The notes under the pieces are model-generated. The model was not told the origin of the DNA, ran no database searches, and saw nothing but the letters and a program-made list of their open reading frames with translations. A stretch of 64,000 nucleotides of DNA from Lunularia cruciata (lineage: Eukaryota; Streptophyta; Marchantiopsida; Lunulariales; Lunulariaceae): the NCBI GenBank assembly GCA_948567375.1, contig OX419755.1, positions 8,065,001-8,129,000 on the forward strand, written 5' to 3'. Positions 1-11,996 of this stretch are shown one piece after another. How positions within the stretch are numbered: position 1 is the stretch's first letter; the number at the start of each line of letters is the position of its first letter. Made by a program: the position numbers and the translations under genes.

Positions 1-1110
1 GGAAGAAGAAGAAACTTAGTTTGTCTAAACTTGTAGGACCAAGAAAAAAAGGAGTGTACTATAGGATCAGAGGAGGACATGAGAGAGGAGGTTGTGGTTT
101 AGAACCAATTCCACTAAGCTCCATTAGAGAGGAAGAAGCCACCAAAGAGCCACAAGATTGAGCTGAGTGCTTGAATCCCCAAGAATTCTGGCCTTAAGTT
201 CTTGACAAGGCTAACGTCTTGCAACAAGAGAATGACCAGATAATTAATCATGCCAAAGAGGAGTATATTGAAATTCCAAATCTTGCACCAAGGCATGGAA
301 AGAAACTGGAGAGGAATCAACACCCTCAGTACTAGTGCTAGTTCAAGAGAGAACCAACTTTGTGATACATTTAATTGGAGTTGAGTACAAGCATAACAAG
401 AAGGAATCCAAAGAAAAATTTTGTGGCAAGTGCCAAGAGTTGGACAACACTTGAAATAAACTGAAGGAGGGCTATGATCAAGTTGCCACCTTAGAAGTTG
501 AATTGGAAGGCATATTGGAAAGAGGTGGCACTGCAACTAGATTGCTTGATTCAGGAATTGGATAAAGAAAAGACCAAGTAGGCAAAGAGTAGCCACTTGC
601 AAGAAGCATGGAAGGCAGAGTGGGTTACTTGGACTCAACACAAGGACAAAGACTAGCTCAAGACTATTCATCAGATAGAGGAGTCCCAAAATTTCTTCAT
701 TGAGAAGCTAAGGGAGGAAGTACAATATCAAGCATCTTAGATAAAACATCCTGAGCTAAACTTCAAGGTTGAAAGAGTAGAGAACCAGGCCTACAAGGAG
801 GATAAGATGAACTTCCTTATACTTGAACAAGAAGTTCACAAAAACTTGCCAAACTCTTTTGTTAGAAATAGGTAGATATCAAGGCCAAACTAATCAGTTA
901 GTTAGGTACCTTAAGGGAAATTATAGTCTATCAACCCCAGCAATTATAGCAGAAGGCACCTTGCCAAGAGGAAGTCCTTCAAAGGTGGTTGGCACTCTAA
1001 GTAAATAGTCAGATACTTGGAGTTACATGTTAGTATCCACACTTGGAATTGTATCTACTTCACCAAGTGCAGTTGGAATTCTACAAGACTTTGGAGTTGT
1101 AGTTTAAAAT
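1..1110 (+). pseudogene. Coiled-coil protein remnant, decayed
   Basis: Plus-strand frames are rich in Glu, Lys, Gln and Leu with heptad-like spacing, but stops and frameshifts break them. Readable pieces include KLREEVQYQAS and LILEQEVHKNL near 700-840, and an acidic patch near 90-160 (REEEATKEPQD). The style matches the C-terminal coiled coil of the CCE protein at 27112-29268. I see no catalytic motif. It is probably the tail of a mobile-element protein, either a divergent CCE relative or a gag-like protein. Its partner is at 20690-22530. It is certainly not functional. Confidence 0.5.
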
Positions 1111-1339
1111 TAGTGTAAGATAGGATCAAGATTAAAAACTTTGTTGAAACCATGTTAAGCACCTAATCATTTTGTAGACGAATAGGATAAGATAGGATTA
1201 GGTCCTTGAGCAAGTGATAAACAATCCAGATTAGGATTTTTAAGAGATACACTTGGTTATGCTTATTCATTTCCAACCTTTATCCTCATGAGAACAACCT
1301 ATTATTATTGACTATACTATAAATAGATTAACCTTAGGC

Positions 1340-2130
1340 TACCACAATATCACCAAAATGATTTGAAATGATCTATCTTTTCTCTATCAAAACATGGATA
1401 TTGTAACCATGTTGCTTCTCCTTTAGGTGCTTGTGCTTGATATTTGGAAATTGAATTTGAATCAGATTTAGATTGATCCTTCTTGATGGAAGTCTCTTCC
1501 TCCATGCTTGTGTTCACACTTGAAGCTCTATGTTTTGAATCTGATTCCCAATAATCAGAAGATGGTGTGTCTGAATGCAAAGTGTTGTGTAATGTTAGTC
1601 ATAAGAATTATAATTTGATAGTTTGATGGCCCAATCCTCAAGTATCCTTTTTGCCGTCAATCAGTTGTGCATGCTGCTCTCAACCATGGCCTCCCAAGAA
1701 GCAAATCATAGCTTGAAACCTTAAAGAATTGGAAACTCATGAGATTTTGAACTCCAATACTTGAAACTACCACTTTATCCATCATCTCTATTGGTCAAAC
1801 TTGTTGCTTATTTTCCATGATCACCACAAATGTTGAAGGTCTAGAGGGTAACATACCCAACTTCTTCATCAAATTCTCTAACATTGCATTCACTATAGAT
1901 CCTCCATCCACAAGTGCATCTTTGATGTTATGACCATCCACTCTCACATCAATCTTAGAGGTATATTCACAAGCCTCCCATGGTGTTGGCATCCACCATC
2001 CCCATTGATAATGGAGCTTTCTAATTTTACTTTCTTCTTCCTCTTGCTCCTTCTTGAACTCAAACCACCTCCTAACTCTTTTCTCAAGGTAAGATTCAAA
2101 GCGATCAATTAACCCACTATGATGTTAGCC
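1340..2130 (-). pseudogene. Inverted Ty3/gypsy (G1) protease and protease-RT linker
   Basis: On the minus strand, 1795-1992 encodes a retropepsin-like stretch with DALVDGGSIVNAM followed by MKKLGM. This is the layout of a retroviral aspartic protease active site, with DGG in place of the usual D-T/S-G. The downstream piece at 1350-1580 is Ser/Asp/Glu rich (TPSSDYWESDSK) and matches the linker between protease and RT in the G1 copy at 49260-49400. The piece is inverted relative to the RNase H/integrase piece that follows on the plus strand. The same inversion is present at 22740-23480, so it is older than the duplication. Confidence 0.75.
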
Positions 2131-2189
2131 TTGTGACCACCAACATCCTCCAACACATTGTAATTTCATTGTTGCTTTGAGATGACACA

Positions 2190-3110
2190 AATGCTTCCAA
2201 TGTAGCTATAGGATGCACTCTTAGTCAATTAGGCCAAGAGATGCATGATCCTCCAATATTTTATGCTAGTAGACAGATGGTTTTAGTAGAAAAGTACTAC
2301 TCAATCATAGAGAAAGAAGCAATGATCTTTGGTCTCAAGAAGTTTAGACACTACTTGATTGGAGGGAAATTCACCATTAAGGATAGGCTAGAGACAAAAC
2401 ATGCAAATTCTGATTCATTATTTATGGCCTATGATCATGATGGAGTTGAACCAATGGATAATTCCTTCCCAAATGAGGAGCTCATGACAATCTCAATCAC
2501 TCAAGAGGTTCCAATAGAGTACAAGGAGATTGTGGACTTTGTTACAAGAGGTACCTATCTAGAAGGTATGCATGCTAGAGAGAGGAAGGCCCTTGCAACA
2601 AGATCTAGACCTGATACAATGGTGGAGGATATTCCTTTTCACCAAGGAGTAGATGGTTTATTTAGAAGAGTAGTGGGTAAGGAAGAGTCTATCCTACTCA
2701 TAAAGGAGTTTCATGAAGGATTAGTGTGTGGGGGACACTTTGCAAAAAAATTGATTGCTTGTAAGATTTTAGATGCATGTTACCATTGGAGGGTGATTTT
2801 CAAGGATTATTTTGACTATTGCAAAACTTGTCATGTTTGTCAAGCTTTTTTTAGAAATTTTACTTCCACTTCCTCTCTTAGATCAATTCCATTGTTAGGA
2901 CCTTTTGGGGAACCTTTTAGGACTTTGTAGGTCCTCTCAATAAAAACCCAAGGAACAATTGGTACATTTTAGTGGTTAATGATTACCTTACCAAGTGGGT
3001 TGAGGCTATTCCATTGAGGGACAAGAATGAAGATGAAGTTGGTAGATTTCTTTATGAATGTATAAACACAAAGTTTGGGTGCACTTTGGAGTTGGTTTTT
3101 GATAGAGGAG
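2190..3110 (+). pseudogene. Ty3/gypsy (G1) RNase H end and integrase start
   Basis: The 229-codon open stretch at 2241-2930 begins in RNase H (YASRQMVLVEKYYSI, then HYLIGGK). A short deletion relative to the G1 copy at 47683-48018 follows, then the conserved run-out DGVEPMDNSFPNEELM. The integrase HHCC zinc-binding region is visible as FHEGLVCGGHF and CKTCHVCQ. Beyond 2930 the integrase core continues in a shifted frame (KWVEAIPLRDKNEDE near 2995-3035) and stops abruptly near 3110. There is no start context of its own; it is an internal pol fragment and is broken. Confidence 0.85.
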
Positions 3111-3439
3111 TTGGGGAATGTCTACATTTTTGCTCATAAGCTTCAAGGTGGAGTTTTGGGGGGTCCATTTGTCAAAAATCAAAAAGACTAATGGACAAAT
3201 GTGCAAGAGATTGGGTCCCAAGAGAGAAATCAATAGTTTTTTGATAATCAAAGGAGTTTGGGGAGGTCATCCAACGAGTAGAGACCATGGTTGAAAAGAG
3301 GGGAGGACAGGCTACAATTTGAAGATAAAAATCACACAATTTGAGCTGATTATAGGAGGGATATGATCAATTGAATCAGGGGGGTAAAATTCATACCCAA
3401 GAGCACAAAGTAGGCCATTGAGAGAGCTTCTTGAGACAC
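3111..3439. other. Unassigned junction DNA between blocks P1 and D1
   Basis: I see no gene, no recognisable repeat and no match to the rest of the window. It joins the truncated G1 integrase of P1 to the truncated G1 leader of D1. In the other copy these two points are ~27.5 kb apart (24365 and 51920), so this looks like filler DNA at a large deletion. Confidence 0.5.
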
Positions 3440-3974
3440 AATGTCACTGAAATCTCTCAACTTGTATGTCACAATTCTCAAAAAAATTTCATACTTTATC
3501 ACAACTCCAATTCGTCCTCCTTTGCAAAATTTCATTCTTTTCATGAGGCCATTTGGCCTATGCATCTTTCTATTCAACGTATATATTTCAGATTTGATCT
3601 GAAAACCACCCCCCTCACTTTAAAAACTTATCACTCTTTGTAAAAGAATGATCTCTCTCTAATTTTTATGTTAATAGGTAAGATACAACGCATTGAATTT
3701 TTTTTTAAAACTTCTAACCCAATACGCATAGTAGTTCTCACAATAATTTCAAGTGTGATAACTGAAAGATCACCCAAAATATCATGTGTAGAAATTTCAA
3801 TTCCAGATCTTAAACTTGAGATTTTGCCCAAAATCATTCAACTTCTTCAACCCTCATGGACTAAAGTAAGGTCCTTACTATCTTAGCTATGACTAACTTT
3901 AGCTTATCATGACTAATATAGAACCATATTTTTATCTCTTTATAAATAATATCTCTCAAGTACTTATAATACCA
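3440..3974 (-). repeat. G1 leader and truncated G1 5' LTR
   Basis: 3440-3840 matches the untranslated leader of the minus-strand G1 element (51920-52320). 3861-3974 matches the first part of the G1 LTR in reverse orientation (TAAGGTCC...TATCTTAGCTATGACTAA), ending at a deletion that removes the outermost ~70 bp. This shows that the D1 precursor already contained G1 inserted into the G2 integrase, as D2 still does. Confidence 0.8.
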
Positions 3975-4163
3975 TTTCAAGTTTTGTGTGACAAGGTTTT
4001 TATTGATCATTGTACTACCTCTCAAGATCATCTTAAGGCCAATTGCTTAGCAAAGAGAGTGGTTCAAATGGTGAAGAGAGGATTGCAAAAGCATGGTAAA
4101 GAGGTTCTTCAAGTGAAACAGGCCTTTTGTGTGAATGAACCACCAACATCAAGAGCTTATTAG
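3975..4163 (+). pseudogene. G2 integrase core, C-terminal part
   Basis: The frame reads FQVLCDKVFIDHCTTSQDH and then RVVQMVKRGLQKHGKEVLQ. This is the usual run of a Ty3/gypsy integrase core, in which the retroviral Glu region follows a Pro/His-rich Q-D-H-P-x-A-D-G stretch. Here the A-D-G is altered. It continues the G2 integrase interrupted at 35304 and matches 53192-53390. The upstream residues were lost with the LTR deletion. Confidence 0.75.
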
Positions 4164-5560
4164 ATCTTTTATGAGAGTGGTAGTTAGTGTCTCTTTTCCT
4201 TGGAGATATTATTGGACCACAGACATTTGAGTGTGTGATAATGGATTTGGCACATAGATAGATGGCTTTGCCATTCTTGTGTGGAGGGGTTGGCTTGCTA
4301 TCTATGGAGTAGATGGCACCTATAGCATTTTTAGGTAGTTGGGCTTTCTTGGCACCCCTACTTTCCTCTCATTTTGTGGTTGTTGATATGCTGGTTTTGG
4401 AGACTTATGTGACAGAGGTGGAGGAGGGATCCTTTTCTCTTCAGATGTTATTGTGGTAGACAAGAGATGATCTATTCCCATGGGCATGAGAGGACTTTCA
4501 ATCGTTTCCTTCACTATTATCAGATTGGACTAGAGGTTTCCAGTCTTCCTTGACAAAACAGCAATAGTGTGAGCATACGCTACATTCTCTCTTACTTGAT
4601 TCATCCATTGCTCAGCCCATTCGAGCACATCTTTGCTCTTGCTTTAGCAATGGTGCAGGCTCTTGGATTCTAGCTTGACCATACATTAGGGCATTTTGAC
4701 TCGCACTAGTTACTATCTCTACAACAATGAGGTTTTGCCTAGGTTTGGTCCACCCATTTTCACTTCATTACTCACTTGTGAGCGTGGTTCTACACTAGAT
4801 GTAACATCAGTTCATATGACATAGTGTCCTTTTGGAGGATAGAGGATAACCACCCTTGATGCTATTAGGACATAGTGTTTTCTATGCCATGAGAGAGTGG
4901 ATACTTGGCTTGGGAGGAGCATTTGTATGGTTTGTAGACAACACTTGTCAAGGTAGACTTGTATTTGGTCCAAGATGATCAGGTGATAGTAGTTGATGTT
5001 GTGGTTATAGATCCTATGCAAGATACAATTTTGGAGGGAGGATGTACCCATCCCCTAGGATAGGTGGCAAGTGCAGTAGCAAGTTGCAAGGTCTCCAAGT
5101 ATAGGTGCATGCAACAAGGTCACCTCTTTGTTCCTCCAGCCTTGGAGTTATATGGAGTGATGGACACAGCATTTGAACACATTTGTATAGGAGTACATGA
5201 GAGCTTATCATGTTAGGCGCCAGGGGGTACCACTCTTACTCTCATAATTTGTAGCATATTTTAGATAGTGTGTGTCCATTGCTCTATAGAGGGTAGTGGC
5301 TGGTGCAATTCATAGGAGAGCAATCACACAAGATTGCTTCTTTGGATGCTCCAAATGTTTGTAGACTATACGACTTGCATAGCTTGGATATCTTTGGTGT
5401 TGTAGGGCAGATTTCCCATATAGACTCTATTTTTGTGTTTTCTACACGGTTGCCCTTTTTCTATTTTTTATAGAGAGCCATACTGGATGTTTATATCCTC
5501 TTCTGGTAGTGGTTCTTGCTCAAGAGGTTAAAGAAGCAAGAATAGACAACTTTTGATATT
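4164..5560 (+). pseudogene. Mobile-element polyprotein tail, decayed (LINE-like end?)
   Basis: Plus-strand frames between about 4940 and 5470 hold a conserved stretch: VDLYLVQDDQVIV..DVVV, then KVSKYR..QQGHLFVPPALELYG, then a shifted frame with VVAGAIHRRAI-type residues. The pattern resembles the C-terminal domain that follows reverse transcriptase in some non-LTR elements. The partner at 54176-54720 is better preserved. 4164-4930 shows no clear domain on this strand. The minus strand also has open, Pro-rich frames here (4320-4514, PPPPLSHKSPKPAYQQ). Family assignment is from memory of the pattern and is tentative. Confidence 0.3.
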
Positions 5561-5707
5561 GTGATACTTTGGCTTCACTTTTAGTCATTTCCAATCTGAA
5601 TCCTTACAAGAATGACCTATTCTTACCATTTATACTATTAGTATGTTGACATTGGGTTGTCATAGTATTCTCCCTCTTTGTAGCCTTTGGTGTAGCCAAT
5701 TCTTCAT

Positions 5708-6559
5708 CTACAAGCACAAACAGTCTTGTCTTGGATAAATGGCATCAGCACTTCTGTACTTGGCAATCAACTTTTGTCCTTCAAGTTGGTCATCAAAATA
5801 AATTGTAGGATGAAAGTGAGTAGGGAACCTCTTCCTTTCCTCTTGGATCAAGAGATTGGTTCCCATGTAGTAATGTATGGCAAATGGAGCAGGGTATGTA
5901 GCACCTTTTTCCTCTTCAAAGTCTATATGCAAGGTCTTAATCTATCATTGAAATATGTTTGCCCCATCTATTGGCTTGTCTTGAGAACATGTTATTGAAA
6001 AATACAACCTTGCTATTGGTCACATTGGTAGTGATTTTGGATTTAACAGTTTCATAACTACCTTTACTATGGCTCTTCTTGTCTGTTCTTTGTAATTGGC
6101 TACCTTCCACCACTTATTCTTTGACCTCTTGTCATTAAAAGTGGCCTTGATCTTGGCCATCAGCTCCTTGTCAGCAAAATTTGAGTCCAAAGTCCTTCCT
6201 CCTACCACCCCTACATCCATGTTGAGTACCAATTGCCAATTGTCCATCGTCCCATTGTGAGGATTACCTCTCATTCTCCCTAGTGTCTTCTCTTTCTTCC
6301 TCCTCATCTCATGTATTATGGTAAAGTTGGTCAATTCCCAATTCTAGAGAAAGAACCCCAAGTGTTTGTTTTGGATCATTGTAGTTCTATAGTGAATTGC
6401 CCATTTTTTCACTACAAGAGACCTAAGGGTGGCCTGTGGAATCTTTCTATATGCTTTAGGTGCAATCACCATTGTTCTGGATGGTAGGAAGAAGGCAAAA
6501 CTATGGTTGGATCTACTCTGAGTACAGTGCATCACTACACATGCTACCTCGATCAACAT
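5708..6559 (-). pseudogene. CCE-related N-terminal domain protein, broken
   Basis: Two minus-strand pieces (6020-6334 and 5708-5932, with an upstream piece at 6344-6559) form one domain. Landmarks are NWQLVLNMDVG, KATFNDKRSKNKWWKVANYK, RRAIVKVVMKLL, then YPAPFAIHYYMGTNLL and FPTHFHPTIYFDDQL. The same landmarks occur in the CCE protein at 28753-29268 (KRTKNGYKVKSYKDPVKRGIV, VPFAAHFYLGLNLL, LHFHPDL), so this is a second, divergent member. I do not recognise the domain from known families. Frameshifts and stops break it. Its copy at 54835-55770 is slightly better preserved. Confidence 0.6.
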
Positions 6560-6949
6560 GCAATGGACTCTCTCTTGGTTCTTGTCAAAGTGTAGATTCT
6601 AATCAATCAGCTATGCAAGTAAGTGACTCTGCAAAAAGTGCGCCTATTGGCCAAACTCCTCAATTTATAGCCCAGATCCTTGTGTGTTCTTCAGCCTTTC
6701 TGCGGTTAAGGAGCAGGTGGGCAATCACCATCTTCACATGCAAAGGCATCAGTCTTCCACATGCAAAAGATTCTCCACAAGTCACTTCCCATGTACTAAG
6801 CTTGCACACCAGGTGCTAACAGTTATCTCTGGTGTAACAACCCTCTGCAACAATTCCTACTTGAGATGGCAGTGCATTCAAATCATGGCACTGATTGTGT
6901 GGGGTACTTGGTACTTGGGCTTTGTAAGTGCTCAACCAGTAAGCACTCC

Positions 6950-7066
6950 ACAGGCTAGTACTTCAACCCATAGGAAACTATGAGTTGAAGTTGATATTTT
7001 CAACTAATTGATGCTAAAAACCCTTCAGCTTGAAAATATCAACTTCAACTTATTGGAAACTTACTT
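6950..7066. repeat. Inverted repeat with ~32-bp arms
   Basis: The arm at 6972-7003 (AGGAAACTATGAGTTGAAG...) pairs with 7030-7062 (...CTTCAACTTATTGGAAAC) across a ~26-bp loop. In the partner copy (56220-56321) the arms are closer to perfect, and a second short palindrome (TTCAACCCATAG, 4-nt loop, CTATGGGTTGAA at 56220-56247) is visible. It sits between the CCE-related pseudogene and the copia remnant and could be a transposon end or a small folded element. Confidence 0.6.
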
Positions 7067-7249
7067 CCTACTTTGTGCACTAATATTTCTCAACCTTTAT
7101 TAGGAAAAATGGTCAGTCAACCATGGAATTCAGAAATTCAGTTAATTAGATGAGGCTATAAGTAGTACATCTCATCCGGAAATACAGCAAAGAAAAATTA
7201 CAAGGGTAAAATATCTAGTTAAATATTTTCAAGTTGAAGATTTTTTAGC

Positions 7250-8789
7250 ATAACACAATGCATATATAGCAAAAGCTACAGAAGACCAAGAACCAATTTC
7301 TCTTGAGAACTTGATGCATCATACAGATTGGGTGCAAGTCATGGAGCTTGAATTTCATCACTAAATCACCAAAAAACATGGGGGTTGGTGGATTCACTAC
7401 TTGGTAAGCAGGCAATTCACTGCATGTGGATTTTAAGATTGAGAGAAATTCTGATTTTTTTGTGAGTAGGTACAATGCAAGACTTGTGGCCAAGGGCTGT
7501 CCAAATTAATATGGAATTGTTTTTTATGAGACATCAACCCTATTGCCATTTATTTCACTCTCTTAGTATTGGCCGTTTAAATAAGTTGAAGCTTTATCAG
7601 ATGGAATTTAATAAAACCTTCCAAAACAAAGATTTGGAGAGGGAGGTCTACATTATCCAACCACCTGGATATGAAGATCAAAGATATCCAAACAAATTTT
7701 GTTTATTGAAAGACTCTCGCTGTGGACTTAAGCAAGCTCCATGAGCTTGGAATGCCAAGATAAACTCATATCCTTTACACATTGGATATAGAGTGTGCGT
7801 TCAGATTCTTTGATGTACAGATTACAAGCTGGTGATAAAATGGTTAAATTACTCATCTGTTGATGATATGATTATCATCAGTAACTATCAAGATCTAATT
7901 AAGCAAATACAAGATCAGTTGAAGGGGAGTTAGGCATGAAGGACTTGGAAGAACTCAAATACTTTTGGGGCATTGAGTTTATTCAGGACTGCAATGACCT
8001 TTGGTTAATTCAACATCAATATTTATTCTCTGGAGAAGTTGGAGAAGCTTGGTATAATGGCATGTAAGCCTATTTGTACTCCTCTCCCAACTTCATTTAA
8101 GTTAAGTGCAGAAGATGGTTAGTCGTTGGCTGATCCAAATATATACAGGCAGATAGTTGGAAGTTTGATTTATGTGACTCTTACAAGGCCAGATCTAAGC
8201 TATGGTGTTGGACTAGTGAGTCTATTTGTACAAGCACCAAGGAAGTCATATCTTGACATGATTAGAATTTTTTTGCATTATGTGAAGTTTATCATCCAAT
8301 TTCATCTTCACTGTTTATCTGGTGGATTACCCGTTCTTGACTGATGTGGACTCCGTAGGAAGTGGAGAATATCTCAGATCAGCATCAAGTTATGTTTTTA
8401 ATCTTGAAAGTTCTGCACTTAGTTCGTCACCAAAGAAGCAATCTACTGCTGCTTTATCATCAATAGAACCAGAATATGGAGGTGCCACTAATATTATGTG
8501 TGAATCAATTTGGTTTAAAACCATTACAAGATATAGCATATGCATTTTTCCCTCTTATAATCTTATTATAAACACTGCAACTAATCCAATATTTCATGCC
8601 AGGCCCAAACATACCGAGGTGCATTATCATTTCAGTAGAGAGAAGGTATTGGCTGGAGAAATAGATCTGGCGTATTTTTTCACATGAGCAAGTAGTTGAT
8701 ATTTTAACCAAAGCTTTAGCTAGAGATAAATTTGAATAATTCAGATTTCATAAAGGCATCCAAGATATTGACATTAGCATGAAGGGGAA
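7250..8789 (+). pseudogene. Ty1/copia RT-RNase H remnant (D1)
   Basis: The pol order is copia-like. RT begins near 7290 (DWVQVMELEF) and continues through EVYIIQPPGYEDQRYPNKF and KDSRCGLKQAP (7475-7744). The thumb/connection reads YRQIVGSLIYVTLTRPDLSYGV (8126-8344). RNase H reads RSASSYVFNLESSA, PKKQSTAALSSIEPEYGGATN and then HTEVHYHFSREKV (8322-8687). The FVDDMIIISN-type catalytic stretch near 7860 is out of frame. Gag, protease and integrase are absent. A purine tract and LTR start follow directly at 8781-8790. The nearly identical copy is at 56380-57844 and an inverted older one at 15791-17345. Confidence 0.9.
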
Positions 8790-8860
8790 TGTTGATAGAG
8801 TATCACAAGCTAATATTCCTAGTTGCTAGTGTACACAAGAAATTTTAGTCCCCATTTTTC
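8781..8860 (+). repeat. Copia polypurine tract and start of 3' LTR
   Basis: GAAGGGGAA (8781-8789) is followed by TGTTGATAGAGTATCACAAG, the typical tract plus TG start of a copia LTR. I cannot find the LTR's other end or a 5' LTR. The match to the inverted copia copy stops about 64 bp into the LTR. Confidence 0.65.
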
Positions 8861-8869
8861 GCTGATCAC

Positions 8870-11800
8870 CATTTCAAATTTATGGTGAAGAGTGACTCAA
8901 CATACTTCTATACATTCTCGTCCAATAAATAAATAAATGAACACGACTTGTGCCCTGGAAAATTTTGCCATTCTTCGGTGAACTTTGGCGTCTCCATTCC
9001 CATTTTTCACTTCGTAATATAATAATGCCATCTTCTACTACAAATAGCTGCGGCAAATTACATAATGACAGGTGACAGATGAAATCCCCAGCCGCCGAAG
9101 GTCTGCATCTGTCCGGGGATTCCTCTTGTCATTTTGTACTTATGGAATAGAAAAGCATTCCAGATCTGCAATGATTCCGGTGCGTCGACCATAAGAGTTC
9201 AGGACATCGGAATTCAACACGTGGTAGCGGTATGAGGAAAGCTTGTTCAGATTCAAAACGAGATCACTTTGTCTAGCACTGCTATTACAAAGGTCGTGAT
9301 ATCGTTCCCGCAAGTTTAGAGGTAGTATCCATTCATAGAAGTTGCAAGGATGAATGTTTCACTAAGTCACTAAACCCGGCTCATAGAGCCTTCCAACATT
9401 AAACAGGGCGAGGGCTGTCTACGAACCGACAATTGGACAGATAATCATTAGGAAATGATCTAGACGAATAAATTATCAAACGATGATTGCATCTCAAGAC
9501 ACGAATAAAAGAACTATGAAATGTCGTCAGTCAGATTCACGTGGCCTCACCGACGAATGATGACCCGTCGTAACCGTGCTGTTTCAATTGAGCCTGGCAT
9601 GTCTTCCCACTTTCCTGTCCTTCCGGACGGGTCTTAATTTGTGTTTGCTCCAAAAGGCTATTGTCATCGAAGACAATTACCGACGCATCTCCATCTAATT
9701 GACCTCGACGTACATGTCGCTGCTGTTGCGAGTTCGCAGTAGTATTGAGTCTTCATGACGATGAGTTACTCGCAGAAGGATTCGAATTGCCGCGCTCTTT
9801 CTCCCTCCCCCGAGGACGACGAATGCAAAAACTCTGGAACATGTCACACCGCGTACCTTGTACTTGACCTTAAGACCCTTAGGTCCCTTATTCTCTTAGT
9901 TCCTTGTCATAGAGTTCAAAGAGGTTGAATAATTAAAATTATGACGGCTTGGTGAGGTTTTCTCAGTTGCATTTCATCATCTGCAGGTCCTCGACTCGTG
10001 ACAACGACTTGATGATAGCAAGGAAAATGACAACAATGAGTTTGGACCAGATTAGCTATTGTAATAATGAGCTGAATCCATAGCTAGTCTGGATAGTTCA
10101 TACTGAACATAGTATACTGATAGTTGACACCATGGTAGAAGAAACCACCTCCGGGAAGTTTACAATTTCTGAAACTTGGCAAACTGAAGTCCGTTTTGTA
10201 CTGGATCGATGACATATTGCATAAGTTGAACTGATTACTAAAGAAGTGAGAAGAATTCTGGAGATGAGTACACGTACTAAGAAGGCTGGCTAAAATCAGC
10301 AACTTACCTACACACAAGCCAATAGAACAAGCTGCTGAGGATAGCTCATGGAAACGTCCCAGTGATTTGACTCCAAACGCAAATCTCTTCTCGACTGTCA
10401 CCCGCACTCACATTTCCGAAATTCTTTCAGCAGTCAATTCCGCTGACAACCACAAAATTCCATATCCGAGTCAACGGGAGTCAGATTTGAGGATCAGATA
10501 GAAGTAGCTATTCTGCATCTTAAAGCTTATTCAACTATCATCGCGTGAGAACGATTGACTCTCAGGCACAGGTCTGGCATGGCTCTTGTTTCTAGTTGTT
10601 CAGAATTACCATGTGCTGTCCCTGTTTTTCAATGCAGAACAGCGTTCAGAGATCGCTGACCGCAAAGAGTCAAGAATCAAAAACATAAACGAATCTCATA
10701 TGCTGGTTGTTGGGCTGTGTTTTGAGCAGTTGAGTGGAAGTTGAATCTCCTGAAACGATAGAGCAGGGGTATGGAAGACATAGAATAGCATGGCAAGATC
10801 AGACCATAAGAGTATAAATCACAGCTTGATCTCAATAAGATCAAGCCTCAGTATCCAGAAGTTTCACCACCAACACAACTCTATATCAGTTCAGAAAAGC
10901 GTGCAGAAACTGGTCATTCACAGTCAAAACATTTCAGAGAAACCTTATCTGCAGATTTGTAAACCTGTCTTTCGAGCAGCTGAGTAAAATTACAAGTATT
11001 TGAAGAGAACAGTGCTGCTGAAAGAGGTGTGAGCGCCAGAGAATTGAAGGTGAGGTTAGGCTACAAGAGGAGAGAACAGAACTTTAAATTACTAGAGGCT
11101 TACGGATTTTCTCAGTAAGCAGATCATTGTTTACCTTCTTGGACGTTTATACAGAAGTATTAACAGTTGCGTTGGTATAATCAGTACAGTTCCAACGTGC
11201 TGCGAACAACTTTGTATATTTACACGTCTACAGCTTGAGATGGCTGACCCAACGGTGTTTACCCACGATCCCCCACCGCCATGGCTAATGGCATCCGTTG
11301 GTTCCCCAGTCGACCGTGAAGATGATGATGGTTAGGAACATCACGGTTGAAACCGTTGAATTATGACAGGTCGCCTTACCACTCAGCAAGAGAACAGAAT
11401 TTATTTCCACAGTATACTTTGCATGCGTGGGTGTGAAGCTTCGGGGGTTGGCTTCAAATTAAAAACCCTTTGTCAAAGCGAGCCTGTACAGATTTATAGT
11501 TAGCCTAGCTCCATCCTCACTGGATTAGCAATTGCAGATCAGAGTGATGATAAGGAACATAGATTCTGATAGTTGGGTGGACATACTCCTGGCCTATAGG
11601 TTCTCTGCACAGTTCCCTCGTTTTAGATATACACGATTCATTACTGAAGTCACATGACGTACTCCCTCGTATGTTGAACCTCCAGTTTCAATATGCATAC
11701 TATGGGCACAAGTCGACTGACAGTTGTTGTGCATATGTACTGGTCACCAGTACACAACACTTGTTATAGAGACCGCAATATTCGCATCCGCTTGGCCACC
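8870..11800. other. Less repetitive DNA, no convincing gene
   Basis: This part of D1 has higher GC and no transposon signature, and is duplicated at 58070-60990. Short frames exist. 9520-9740 and 9750-9930 correspond to 58712-59121 in the other copy, but D1 has a stop where D2 has Tyr. A minus-strand frame of 107 codons (10084-10407) and a plus-strand one of 65 codons (10790-10987) are open in both copies. The differences between copies in the 107-codon frame are mostly amino-acid changing, which argues against a conserved protein. I would treat the region as host intergenic or promoter DNA. Confidence 0.4.
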
Positions 11801-11808
11801 TCTGTATT

Positions 11809-11816
11809 TATAAATA
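11809..11816 (+). promoter_or_regulatory. Candidate TATA box upstream of signal-peptide ORF
   Basis: TATAAATA lies 126-133 bp upstream of the first ATG of a possible secreted-protein exon. The same box and spacing are kept in the D2 copy at 60999-61006. Initiation would fall near 11840. The call depends on the exon being real. Confidence 0.35.
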
Positions 11817-11941
11817 AAAGACCGGATGTTTGAGTAATTGCATCTGTAGAATTGAGATATTAAAATTCGCCTTTGGAAGGGCTGTCCTGTCTATCCTAGT
11901 TATACTTTTTCTGCATCGATTAGGAGCGTTAGGAGCGAACT

Positions 11942-11996
11942 ATGATGAACGCCCATTTCTATTCGTTGTTGGTTGTTTTCCTCTGCTCCTTGATCG
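11942..11996 (+). pseudogene. Possible first exon encoding a signal peptide
   Basis: The frame starts MMNAHFYSLLVVFLCSLIG: a short polar start, a hydrophobic core and a small residue, as in a secretory signal peptide. It runs directly into GGTAATC, a plausible splice donor, leaving an 18-codon exon plus one base. Read through, the frame meets a stop about 27 codons later, so the exon only makes sense if spliced. The D2 copy (61133-61187) keeps the same reading with one residue changed. I cannot identify following exons, so the gene may be only a captured 5' end. It may also be chance. Confidence 0.3.

Larger units (their letters stand above)
1..3110. repeat. Duplicated block P1 (partner 20685-24365)
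   Basis: This stretch aligns base for base, with scattered differences, to 20685-24365. The shared order is a plus-strand coiled-coil remnant, a minus-strand gypsy protease piece and a plus-strand RNase H/integrase piece. The partner carries an extra 692-bp solo LTR at 21009-21700 that is missing here, so that LTR inserted after the copies separated. The left edge lies outside the window. The right edge is near 3110, where the partner continues through the integrase and this copy changes to unrelated sequence. Confidence 0.85.

Noticed and set aside
7250-8789. Functional copia reverse transcriptase
   Set aside because: Frameshifts and stops interrupt RT, gag/protease/integrase are absent, and only one LTR edge is present.
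10790-10987. 65-codon conserved peptide gene
   Set aside because: Open in both D copies, but the copies are so similar that this has little weight. No codon pattern, context or similarity supports it.
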